Shown here: one piece after another, positions 35,590 to 42,612 of the stretch
Layout: each line of letters opens with the position of its first letter
How positions within the stretch are numbered: position 1 is the first letter of the stretch
Assembly: GCF_900168295.1 (NCBI RefSeq)
Contig: NZ_FVZL01000001.1
Location: 372,001-436,000 of the forward strand
Length of the DNA stretch: 64,000 nt
Source of the DNA: Arthrobacter sp. P2b
GTDB lineage: Bacteria > Actinomycetota > Actinomycetes > Actinomycetales > Micrococcaceae
Direction: 5' to 3'
The notes under the pieces: generated by a model
The model's input: only the letters and a program-made list of their open reading frames with translations
Database searches by the model: none
What the model was told of the DNA's origin: nothing
Made by a program: the position numbers and the translations under genes

Positions 35590-37797
35590 TTACCGGCGGC
35601 CAGCACCTTCCAGGTCCGTCTCCGGGCTGGTGCCGGCGCCGGAACGCGCAGCAGTATCCGCCTCCGGCCGCCCCAGCTTGCTCGGCCACCAGATCTTCGG
35701 GCCGATGTCGTAGGCCAGGGCAGGTACCAGCAGCGAGCGCACCAGCACGGTGTCCAGCAGCACGCCGAAAGCCACAATGAAGGCCAGCTGCACCAGGAAC
35801 ATGATGGGGATGACCCCGAGCGCGGCGAACGTCGCGGCCAGCACCACACCGGCCGAGGTGATGACCCCGCCGGTGACGCCCAGGCCGCGGAGGATGCCGG
35901 GGCGGGTGCCGTGCTTCAGGGACTCCTCGCGGACCCGGCTCATCAGGAAGATGTTGTAGTCCACGCCCAGCGCCACCAGGAACACAAAACCGAACAGCGG
36001 AACGGTGGCGTCGGCGCCGGGGAAGCCCAGGATGTTGTTGAAGACCAACGCTGACACGCCCATGGCTGCGGCGTAGGACAGCACCACGGAGAGCACCAGC
36101 AGCACCGGGGCCACCACCGAGCGCAGCAGCAGCATCAGGATGAAGAGGATCACCACCAGGACCACCGGGATGATGATCACCAGGTCGCGCTGGGCCGTGG
36201 TGTTGGTGTCCAGTGCGGTGGCCGTGACGCCACCCACCAGCGCCCCGGGGTCCACGGCCTTAACGTCGTTGCGGAGGGCCTTGACGGCTTCCTCGGCTTC
36301 CAGTGAATCAGCGGCAGAGCTCAGGGTGGCATTGATCAGCACCCTGCCCTCGCGGACGTCCGGCTCGCTGGGAGTGCCCGGGGCCCCGGTGATGGGCACA
36401 CTGCCCTCAGCCAACAGATAGGCCTCGCCCACGCCGTCGGCCGCTTTCACGCTGTTGAGGACCTCTTGGGCCTTGCCCTGGTCCGCCACCACGACGGCGG
36501 GGCTGCCGCTGCCCGCGTCGAAGTGGCGCGCCAGGGCGTCCTGGCCGTCAACAGCATTGGAGGCGGAGAGGATCACGTCCGTCTGCGGCACGCCGTTGGC
36601 CTTGAGCTGCAGGACGCCGGCCGAGGCCGCCACGAGCAACAGGACCGAGGCAACCCAGATAGTCCGCGGCCTCCGCGACACCAGGGAGCCGGTGGCGCGC
36701 CACAGCCCCTTTTGGCCTTCCAGCCCCGTGACCAGTTCCGGTTCACGCTCCTCGGCGGGCACCAGCTTGGGGCGGAAGGGCCAGAAGGCTGCGCGGCCCA
36801 GGAGCGCCATCAGGGCGGGCAGGAGGGTCAGCGCGGCGAACAGCGAGCAGAGGATGCCCGCCGCGGCCACGGGACCGAGCGCCTTGTTGGAGTTAAGGTC
36901 CGAGAAGAGGAGGCACAGCAGGGCAATGATCACCGTGGCGCCCGAAGCCAGGATGGGCTCGAAGGATGCTTTCCAGGCTGTCAGGACGGCCCCGGTGCGG
37001 TTGGTGGTGTGTGTCAGCGCCTCGCGGAAGCGCGCCACATACAGCAGGGCATAGTCCGTAGCGGCGCCGATCACCAGGATGGAGAGGATGCCCTGGCTCT
37101 GGCCGTTCAGCTGGATCCAGCCGGCCTTGGCCATTCCGAAGACCAGGAGGATGGCGGCGCACAGCGCAAAGACGGACGTCAGGAGGACCATGATGGGCAG
37201 GAGCAGGGAGCGGTAAACCACCAGCAGGATCACGAACACTGCGGCCAGCGCCACCAGCAGCAGGATCCCGTCAATGCCGGCGAACGCCGCGGTGAGGTCA
37301 GCCGCCAGGCCTGCGGGGCCGGTAACGAAGGTCTGCATCCCGGCAGGCGCCGCTTCAGCCACCGCGTCCCGCAGCTCCTGGACGGCTTCCTTGATTTCCG
37401 TCGATTGATTGACCGGGACGATGAACTGGACCGCTTTGCCGTCGTCGGACGGAATAGGCCCGACGACGGCGCTGCCCAGTTTCAGCTCTTCCAGTTCCGT
37501 CCGGAGGCCGGCCACTTCGCCCAACTGGGCCGGGGTGAAGGGCGCGCCGCTTTCAATAACGATGACGCCCGGAACCTCGTCCGAATCCCGGAACTTTGCC
37601 TGCCAGTCCTGCGCAGCCGTTGCCTCGGCGCTTGCCGGCAGGAACGAGGCCTGGTCATTCGAGGACACTTCCTCCAGCCGTCCAAAGGTGGGTCCGCCCA
37701 CGCCCGCGATCGCAAGCCAGGTGAGCACCAGGATGACAGGGAGGAGCCAGCGCAGCCAGAACGGGACGCGTTCCTTGCCAGCGGTGTGATGTTTCAT
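35590..37797 (-). CDS. MMPL-family RND transporter
   Basis: A 735-residue membrane protein with the duplicated MMPL layout: one N-terminal segment, an extracytoplasmic loop, five or six segments (about residues 170-345), then the same again (about 370-700). LSILVIGAATDYALLYVARFREAL and PLFGFVFLVALGVDYNIFLMSRVREE are the paired Asp-Tyr segments of the proton path. ATG 37797 follows GGAAGG; the open frame upstream covers the operator. Such proteins export lipids or drugs. It diverges from a MarR regulator with a perfect palindrome between them, so drug or fatty-acid inducible export is likely. Confidence 0.9.
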   Translation of the reverse strand: MKHHTAGKERVPFWLRWLLPVILVLTWLAIAGVGGPTFGRLEEVSSNDQASFLPASAEATAAQDWQAKFRDSDEVPGVIVIESGAPFTPAQLGEVAGLRTELEELKLGSAVVGPIPSDDGKAVQFIVPVNQSTEIKEAVQELRDAVAEAAPAGMQTFVTGPAGLAADLTAAFAGIDGILLLVALAAVFVILLVVYRSLLLPIMVLLTSVFALCAAILLVFGMAKAGWIQLNGQSQGILSILVIGAATDYALLYVARFREALTHTTNRTGAVLTAWKASFEPILASGATVIIALLCLLFSDLNSNKALGPVAAAGILCSLFAALTLLPALMALLGRAAFWPFRPKLVPAEEREPELVTGLEGQKGLWRATGSLVSRRPRTIWVASVLLLVAASAGVLQLKANGVPQTDVILSASNAVDGQDALARHFDAGSGSPAVVVADQGKAQEVLNSVKAADGVGEAYLLAEGSVPITGAPGTPSEPDVREGRVLINATLSSAADSLEAEEAVKALRNDVKAVDPGALVGGVTATALDTNTTAQRDLVIIIPVVLVVILFILMLLLRSVVAPVLLVLSVVLSYAAAMGVSALVFNNILGFPGADATVPLFGFVFLVALGVDYNIFLMSRVREESLKHGTRPGILRGLGVTGGVITSAGVVLAATFAALGVIPIMFLVQLAFIVAFGVLLDTVLVRSLLVPALAYDIGPKIWWPSKLGRPEADTAARSGAGTSPETDLEGAGRR

Positions 37798-37844
37798 GAT
37801 GCCTTCCGGAGGGGACAGGGGCGTAGACTTGTTCCACAACAGAG

Positions 37845-37863
37845 TATCTCCATAATGGAGATA
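37845..37863. promoter_or_regulatory. perfect 19-bp palindrome, MarR-type operator
   Basis: TATCTCCATAATGGAGATA has 9-bp arms around one base, in the 192-bp gap between the MMPL and marR genes. On the minus strand it lies just downstream of a -35-like TTGACT, over the -10 region of the transporter promoter, where binding would block transcription. Confidence 0.75.
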
Positions 37864-37989
37864 AGAGCCAGTCAAGCTTTTGTTTTTCGCTTCACCGGTA
37901 CGCGGGGCGCCGGGCTGCTGAAGTAATATCCGTCAGGACGGTCCGGCAGATCCGGTGCGGGTGAGTGACGAAGAATGGAGGAGGTGGGC

Positions 37990-38502
37990 ATGGCAGGCAA
38001 GGAACCCTCCGGCGTGCAGGCTCCTCCCGCAGGCCCCGTACCCAATGGCGGCCCCCACCCCCTGGTCCGGCTCCTTCAGGACTTCACGATCGAAGCCAAC
38101 CGGTACGTCGATGCGGCCGGGGGCCGGAAAGACATGCACCGGACGGACCTGAACGCCCTGGCCGTCATTATGCGGCACACGGCCAAGGGCAGCGTGGTCA
38201 CGCCCGGCATCCTCCGCAAGGAGCTGCACCTGAGTTCGCCGGCCACCACCGCCTTGATCGACAGGCTGGACAGCTCGGGCCACGTGGTCCGCGAGCGCGG
38301 CACCTCGGACCGGAGGCAGGTCCAGCTCAAGATGACGCCCAAGGCATACCAGGAGGGCGGCGCCATCTTCGGCCCGCTCGCACGCCACATGGGGACCGCC
38401 ATGGCCAGCTTCTCCGAGGATGAACTGGAGACCGTTTCCCGGTTCATGACGGCGATGGTGGCAGCAACGGTGGCGGCGCGGGACGAAACATCCAGCGAGT
38501 AG
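37990..38502 (+). CDS. MarR-family transcriptional regulator
   Basis: A 170-residue winged-helix regulator. LNALAVIMRHTAKGSVVTPGILRKELHLSSPATTALIDRLDSSGHVVRERGTSDRRQVQLKMT (read in pieces, about residues 50-112) is the recognition helix and wing with the DRR motif. ATG 37990 is chosen because GGAGGAGGTG stands directly in front; ATG 37975 overlaps that site. It diverges from the MMPL exporter and very likely represses it, sensing a substrate of the pump. Confidence 0.88.
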   Translation: MAGKEPSGVQAPPAGPVPNGGPHPLVRLLQDFTIEANRYVDAAGGRKDMHRTDLNALAVIMRHTAKGSVVTPGILRKELHLSSPATTALIDRLDSSGHVVRERGTSDRRQVQLKMTPKAYQEGGAIFGPLARHMGTAMASFSEDELETVSRFMTAMVAATVAARDETSSE

Positions 38503-38547
38503 CGACAAACGCGCTTTTCGCGACGTTAAATGCAGCCCGGTTGGGGG

Positions 38548-38553
38548 TAGCGT
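38548..38553 (+). promoter_or_regulatory. -10 element of a leaderless methyltransferase transcript
   Basis: TAGCGT stands exactly 6 nt before ATG 38560 and no ribosome site is present. Confidence 0.5.
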
Positions 38554-38559
38554 TTGGTT

Positions 38560-39378
38560 ATGAGTGCCCAGCAGCCTGAAGACGACGTTTACACGCACGG
38601 ACACCACGAATCGGTGGTCCGCGCCCATGCCGCCAGGACCGCAGAGAATTCCGCCGCGTTTGTCCTGCCGCACCTGACGCCGGGCTCGGACGTCCTGGAC
38701 GTCGGCTGCGGCCCGGGCACCATCACCTGCGATTTCGCCGCCCTTGTCAGCCCCGGAAAAGTCACCGGCCTGGACCGCTCACCGGACATCATCGCCCAGG
38801 CGCAGGCCCTCGCCGTGGAGCGCGAGGTGCCCAACGTGGAGTTCGTGGCCGGAAACATCTATGACCTGGACTTCGAGGACGAAACCTTCGACGTGGTCCA
38901 CGCCCACCAGGTGCTGCAGCATCTTACAGATCCGGTTGAGGCTCTCCGGGAGATGCGCCGCGTGGCCAAGCCGGGCGGCATCGTTGCCGTGCGGGACGCC
39001 GATTTCCACGGCATGAGCTGGTATCCCGCCATTCCTGAACTGGACGAGTGGATGGACCTGTACCAGCGCATCGCGCGGCGGAACGGAGCAGAGCCCGACG
39101 CCGGGCGGCGGCTGGTCAGCTGGGCCCAGTCGGCAGGCTTCACGGACGTCGCCCCCACCAGCAGCAACTGGCTTTACGCCACTGGCCAGCAGCGCCGCTG
39201 GCAGGCGCGCGTCTGGGGCGAGCGGGTACTGCACTCCGCCTTCGCCGAGCAGGCGCTGGAGTACGGCTTCGCGAACGCTGCAGACCTGGCCCGCATTTCG
39301 GCGGGCTGGCACCGCTGGGGCTCCACGGATGACGGCTGGTTCCTGATCCCCAACGGCGAGGTCATCGCCCGGGCATAA
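38560..39378 (+). CDS. class I SAM-dependent methyltransferase (UbiE/Methyltransf_11 type)
   Basis: A 272-residue methyltransferase. SDVLDVGCGPGTITCDFA is the SAM-binding motif I (about residues 45-62); VTGLDRSPDIIAQA holds the acidic residue for the ribose, and FDVVHAHQVLQHLTDPVEALREMRRVAKPGG gives motifs II and III. The C-terminal 110 residues, Trp- and Arg-rich, probably shape the substrate site. ATG 38560 rather than TTG 38554. Small-molecule substrate likely; none indicated by neighbours. Confidence 0.87.
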   Translation: MSAQQPEDDVYTHGHHESVVRAHAARTAENSAAFVLPHLTPGSDVLDVGCGPGTITCDFAALVSPGKVTGLDRSPDIIAQAQALAVEREVPNVEFVAGNIYDLDFEDETFDVVHAHQVLQHLTDPVEALREMRRVAKPGGIVAVRDADFHGMSWYPAIPELDEWMDLYQRIARRNGAEPDAGRRLVSWAQSAGFTDVAPTSSNWLYATGQQRRWQARVWGERVLHSAFAEQALEYGFANAADLARISAGWHRWGSTDDGWFLIPNGEVIARA

Positions 39379-39430
39379 GTCCTTGTCCACATAGCCTGTG
39401 CTTGTACTCCCGCCTGCAACTCCGGGTCCA

Positions 39431-39436
39431 TAGCAT
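39431..39436 (+). promoter_or_regulatory. -10 element of a leaderless transcript
   Basis: TAGCAT is exactly 6 nt before ATG 39443. Confidence 0.45.
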
Positions 39437-39442
39437 CGAAGC

Positions 39443-39895
39443 ATGATCATCCAAGCAGGCTTCGACCTCGAGTTCCTTGCACGTCTGCTGATAGCTCCCG
39501 CTGGCGAACTCCTACCCCGGCTCGTCCTGATTGAGCTGGACGCCGACATGCAGTTTGGAGACATTGCGCTTGTCAGCTGCCAATTCGACGGGAGGCTCAA
39601 ACCCCATTACGACACCATCCTGGGTCATCTGGATCAGGACTCGACGCGGTACTTTGCGATCGCACATGCCGGGTGCTGGCCGGAGTGCGCTGACAGCAAT
39701 GAACCGGTCCTCGTAGAAGCGGAGGAGTTGCGGGAACTGGCCCTTCACCGTGGATTCGTCATGATCGGACATTTCGGCCTCGATGATGCCGGGTACATGT
39801 CGAACGGACCCCACTACTATTTTGACCGCTATCGCCTGGGCCTGCCGTGCACAATGGACCATTGGGTGCATTCAAAGCACGGGAAATGTGGCTGA
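39443..39895 (+). CDS. hypothetical protein, 150 aa
   Basis: A 150-residue soluble protein, no signal or membrane segment. LPRLVLIELDADMQFGDIALVSC suggests a beta-alpha-beta core; HWVHSKHGKCG with several His and Cys closes the protein. I do not recognise the family. GC is a little lower than in neighbours. The leaderless -10 in front and the clean open frame support a real gene. Confidence 0.5.
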   Translation: MIIQAGFDLEFLARLLIAPAGELLPRLVLIELDADMQFGDIALVSCQFDGRLKPHYDTILGHLDQDSTRYFAIAHAGCWPECADSNEPVLVEAEELRELALHRGFVMIGHFGLDDAGYMSNGPHYYFDRYRLGLPCTMDHWVHSKHGKCG

Positions 39896-39976
39896 CCTTT
39901 CGGATGACTTACCTGGAAATTCACGCCTCCAAATGACCCACATTGTGGTGACGGCTGTAGACGCACATGCGCCGCG

Positions 39977-39982
39977 TAGGAT
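39977..39982 (+). promoter_or_regulatory. -10 element of a leaderless lysE-type transcript
   Basis: TAGGAT is exactly 6 nt before GTG 39989. Confidence 0.5.
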
Positions 39983-39988
39983 TGTGAG

Positions 39989-40612
39989 GTGCAATTTTCC
40001 CTTTGGCTGGCTCTGGCCGGCGCCGGCGCCCTGATCAGCTTCACCCCGGGCGCAGGGGCCATCAACACCATGAGCAACTCGCTGAACGCCGGTTTTCGGC
40101 GTTCGATGTGGGGAATCCTTGGGCAGCAGGCAGCCCTGGTGGTCCACGTGGTGATCGTGGCCCTGGGGGTGGGCGTGCTGGTTGCCAGCTCCCCGGTCGC
40201 TTTCAACGTGATCCGCTATGCAGGCGCCGCGTACCTCGTGTACCTGGGGGTCCGGCAGTTCCTCAGCAAGCCGGACATTGAAGAGGACAAGGCTGAGGCC
40301 CTGCGGAACGAGCCGGCCTGGTCGATCTTCCGGCGCGGGTTGTGGGTCAACCTGCTCAACCCAAAGGCCATCGTCTTCTTCCTCGCGTTCATGCCGCAGT
40401 TCATCCGGCCCGAACAGCCCCTCTTCGCGCAGTACGCGGTGCTCACCGCCACCATTGTGGGCATCGACATCCTGGTGATGTGGTTCTTCTTCGCCGCCAC
40501 AGCCAGGTCCTTCCAGCGTTTTACCCAGACCAGCCGTGGACAGTTGCTCCTCAGCAAAGTGTTTGGCGTGCTGTTTGTGGCCGTCGGAATCCTGCTAGCC
40601 CTGATCCACTAG
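39989..40612 (+). CDS. LysE/RhtB-family exporter
   Basis: A 207-residue membrane protein with about six segments. ISFTPGAGAINTMSNSLNAGFRRSMWGILGQQAAL is the family's N-terminal motif (G(P/A)G-type turn followed by an amphipathic loop), and FRRGLWVNLLNPKAIVFFLAFMPQFI is the second diagnostic block. Members export amino acids such as homoserine, threonine or lysine. GTG start. It is monocistronic as far as visible. Confidence 0.9.
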   Translation: MQFSLWLALAGAGALISFTPGAGAINTMSNSLNAGFRRSMWGILGQQAALVVHVVIVALGVGVLVASSPVAFNVIRYAGAAYLVYLGVRQFLSKPDIEEDKAEALRNEPAWSIFRRGLWVNLLNPKAIVFFLAFMPQFIRPEQPLFAQYAVLTATIVGIDILVMWFFFAATARSFQRFTQTSRGQLLLSKVFGVLFVAVGILLALIH

Positions 40613-40744
40613 CCGGTCCGGGCGGCTCAACGACGGCTCAAAAGTGCGGGAATGGCACGGATAGTCATCGTTCTTTACAAGCCTGTCAACATTTATGAAT
40701 CGGGCCCTAGCCAACAGGGCCAATTAGCGCGCATGCTTACTTTC

Positions 40745-41284
40745 ATGAACTCAGCGTCGAGCCCATACCGCGTCATTGCCGTCTGTACCGGCAACATCTG
40801 CCGCTCCCCCATGGCTGAACTTATGCTGAGGGCGGCTCTGGAGCGCGAAGGGCTGGACAGAATGGTGGCCGTGGACTCGGCCGGAACCACAGGTTATGAG
40901 GCGGGCCGGCCCATCGATCCCCGCGCTGCCCGCAAACTGGCGGTTGCCCACCTGGCTTCCGAACTTCACATTGCCCGGGAATGGATTCCCGACTGGTTCC
41001 GCGAACGGGACCTGATCCTGGCGCTGGACGTTGACCATTACGCCTGGCTGAGCGAGGCGGCCCCGGACCGCGAGTCACTGGAAAAGATCCGCATGCTGCG
41101 CAGCTTCGACCCCAAAGTGGCCGGCCGGGACATGCTGGACCAGGGGATTGAGGACCCCTGGTACGGCGGGCAGGCCGATTTCGACACTGTATGGCGCCAG
41201 ATCAGCGGCGCCCTGCCAGGCATCGTGGACCACATCAGGGCGGCAGTACTAAGGGGTTCGGAGCTTCAGCCGCAGGAAAGCTAA
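40745..41284 (+). CDS. low-molecular-weight protein-tyrosine phosphatase
   Basis: A 179-residue LMW-PTP if started at ATG 40745 (MNSASSPYRVIAVCTGNICRSPMAEL). The P-loop CxGNxCRS shows as VCTGNICRSPMAE with nucleophile Cys14 and Arg20; the general-acid region is EDPWYGG (the usual D-P-W/Y). Starts at 40733 or 40652 are also open, but would place 16-43 residues before the active site, longer than usual. Such enzymes remove phosphate from tyrosine or arginine in stress and signalling proteins. An inverted repeat GGCCCT/AGGGCC lies at 40703-40721. Confidence 0.87.
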   Translation: MNSASSPYRVIAVCTGNICRSPMAELMLRAALEREGLDRMVAVDSAGTTGYEAGRPIDPRAARKLAVAHLASELHIAREWIPDWFRERDLILALDVDHYAWLSEAAPDRESLEKIRMLRSFDPKVAGRDMLDQGIEDPWYGGQADFDTVWRQISGALPGIVDHIRAAVLRGSELQPQES

Positions 41285-41304
41285 TGAGGGGAAACACCGC
41301 CGGC

Positions 41305-41334
41305 TTGTAATTGAGAATGATTCTCAATTACTCT
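41305..41334 (+). promoter_or_regulatory. Zur-type operator inside a leaderless promoter
   Basis: A perfect 23-bp palindrome (11-bp arms, 41308-41318 and 41320-41330; core TTGAGAATGATTCTCAA) fills the gap between -35 TTGTAA (41305-41310) and -10 TACTCT (41329-41334), which lies 7 nt before ATG 41342. The 7-1-7 symmetry and TGANAATNATTNTCA form match zinc-uptake-regulator boxes, and the genes behind it are typical Zur targets. Confidence 0.82.
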
Positions 41335-41341
41335 TGCTTGC

Positions 41342-42430
41342 ATGCACCTGATCGTTGTCAGTTCCCTTGATGCCCTCTGCCGCCAGCAGGCCTGCGAGGG
41401 CCTGGCTGCAGCCCACCCGGGAAGCCTGGTGGTCCTCCACGACCTTTTGGAAAACGGACTCGTTATCCGCCGTGTGTACAGCGGCTCCATAATGGTGGAA
41501 CGGGACGAGACCATGTTGGAGCATGGCTGCCTCAGTTGTGCGGTCCGCCTGGACCTGGTCCCGGCCGTCGACCGGTTGATCGAGGAAAACCAGGGCCAGC
41601 CGATCATCATCGGCCTGCCTCCGGCCGTGCCTGCGTCGGTCGCCGTTTCCGCATTGGACCGGGGCCTCGGCCGCCCAGCCCGGGTTTCCTCGGCCATCCT
41701 TGCCTGCGCCCCGGACGCGGTGGAGGACCACATCTGGGACCCGCACACGCTGTTCGAGTCCGGGTTTACTCCGGTGGCCGATGACGAGCGCACACCCGGT
41801 GAATTCCTGCTCGGCGAACTCGCGTTTGTGGACACCGTCCTGCCGGCAGAACCGGATATCGTTCCGGCTGATCCCGTAGGGCGGAAACGTGGCTTGCACC
41901 TGATCCGGGAAGTGGCCCCGCATGCAGACATTGCACCCGCCGCCGCAGCTGTCCGCCCCGGCCTGCACCAGTACGCGGAGGCCGTGGCAAGGACAGCTCC
42001 GGGGACCATCCAGGAGCCCCGCCCGGACGGCAAGGGCACAGGCTCGCCGTTCACTACCGTGTTCCAGCACGTTGAGCGCCCCCTCCATCCCGGACGTTTC
42101 CGCCAGGCGCTGGGCATCCTCGCCCAGGGCTGCTGCGTCCTGCGGGGCCAACTATGGGTCGCTTCCGCGCCCGAATGCCGGATAGCCATCCAGGGCATCG
42201 GCCCGCGGGTCTGGCTCGAAAACGTGGGCGGCTGGCCGGAGGGGCGGCCGGGGAAGCAGCCCGCGGTACGCGCATTGGCCCCTGCCGCCGCCACCGTGAT
42301 TGCCGCAACGGGAGAGGACCTGGATCCGGAGGAGTTCGAGCGGCTCCTGCGGAACTGCGAGCTCACGGATGAGGAACTGGCATCCGGTGAGGGCCTGCAC
42401 GACCCCTTCGGCCTCCGGCCTGCCAGCTAG
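41342..42430 (+). CDS. COG0523/CobW-like protein lacking the P-loop (zinc-starvation factor)
   Basis: A 362-residue protein with CobW layout: [19 protein letters not shown] (residues 61-79) in place of the GCxCC metal motif, keeping Cys63 and Cys66, and a C-terminal CobW domain (about 225-320, [20 protein letters not shown]). The N-terminus reads [20 protein letters not shown] where G-x4-GKTT is expected, so it cannot bind GTP in the usual way. It sits behind a Zur box and 43 bp before a zinc-free L36. In mycobacteria a Zur-controlled CobW-like protein of the same kind of operon (Mrf) recruits a hibernation factor to ribosomes; a similar role here is inference. Confidence 0.82.
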   Translation: MHLIVVSSLDALCRQQACEGLAAAHPGSLVVLHDLLENGLVIRRVYSGSIMVERDETMLEHGCLSCAVRLDLVPAVDRLIEENQGQPIIIGLPPAVPASVAVSALDRGLGRPARVSSAILACAPDAVEDHIWDPHTLFESGFTPVADDERTPGEFLLGELAFVDTVLPAEPDIVPADPVGRKRGLHLIREVAPHADIAPAAAAVRPGLHQYAEAVARTAPGTIQEPRPDGKGTGSPFTTVFQHVERPLHPGRFRQALGILAQGCCVLRGQLWVASAPECRIAIQGIGPRVWLENVGGWPEGRPGKQPAVRALAPAAATVIAATGEDLDPEEFERLLRNCELTDEELASGEGLHDPFGLRPAS

Positions 42431-42473
42431 CACCCGCCGTTTCACCATCAAAAAACAAAACAAAGGAAGAACC

Positions 42474-42596
42474 ATGAAGGTACGGAATTCACTACGGGCA
42501 CTGAAGAAGATCCCGGGGGCACAAATTGTCCGCCGCCGCGGCAGGACCTTTGTCATTAACAAGAAGAACCCCCGGATGAAAGCCCGGCAGGGATAA
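42474..42596 (+). CDS. rpmJ: ribosomal protein bL36, zinc-independent (C-) paralogue
   Basis: A 40-residue L36 ([15 protein letters not shown] to [11 protein letters not shown]), preceded by AAAGGAAG. It contains no cysteine, whereas zinc-binding L36 has a C-x2-C...C-x4-H site; the type-B family members such as YkgO have the same MKVxNSLR start and NPRxKARQG end. When zinc is scarce such a copy replaces the zinc form and releases zinc. It lies downstream of the Zur box and CobW-like gene, in the same transcript. Confidence 0.93.
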   Translation: MKVRNSLRALKKIPGAQIVRRRGRTFVINKKNPRMKARQG

Positions 42597-42599
42597 CGG

Positions 42600-42605
42600 T
42601 ACGCT
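42600..42605 (+). promoter_or_regulatory. -10 element of a leaderless pabB-fusion transcript
   Basis: TACGCT lies 7 nt before ATG 42613, directly after the rpmJ stop. Confidence 0.45.
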
Positions 42606-42612
42606 CTAATCC

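Noticed and set aside
41342..41390. P-loop for GTP binding in the CobW-like protein
   Set aside because: The expected position reads [12 protein letters not shown]; no G-x4-GK(S/T) exists anywhere in the N-terminal third.
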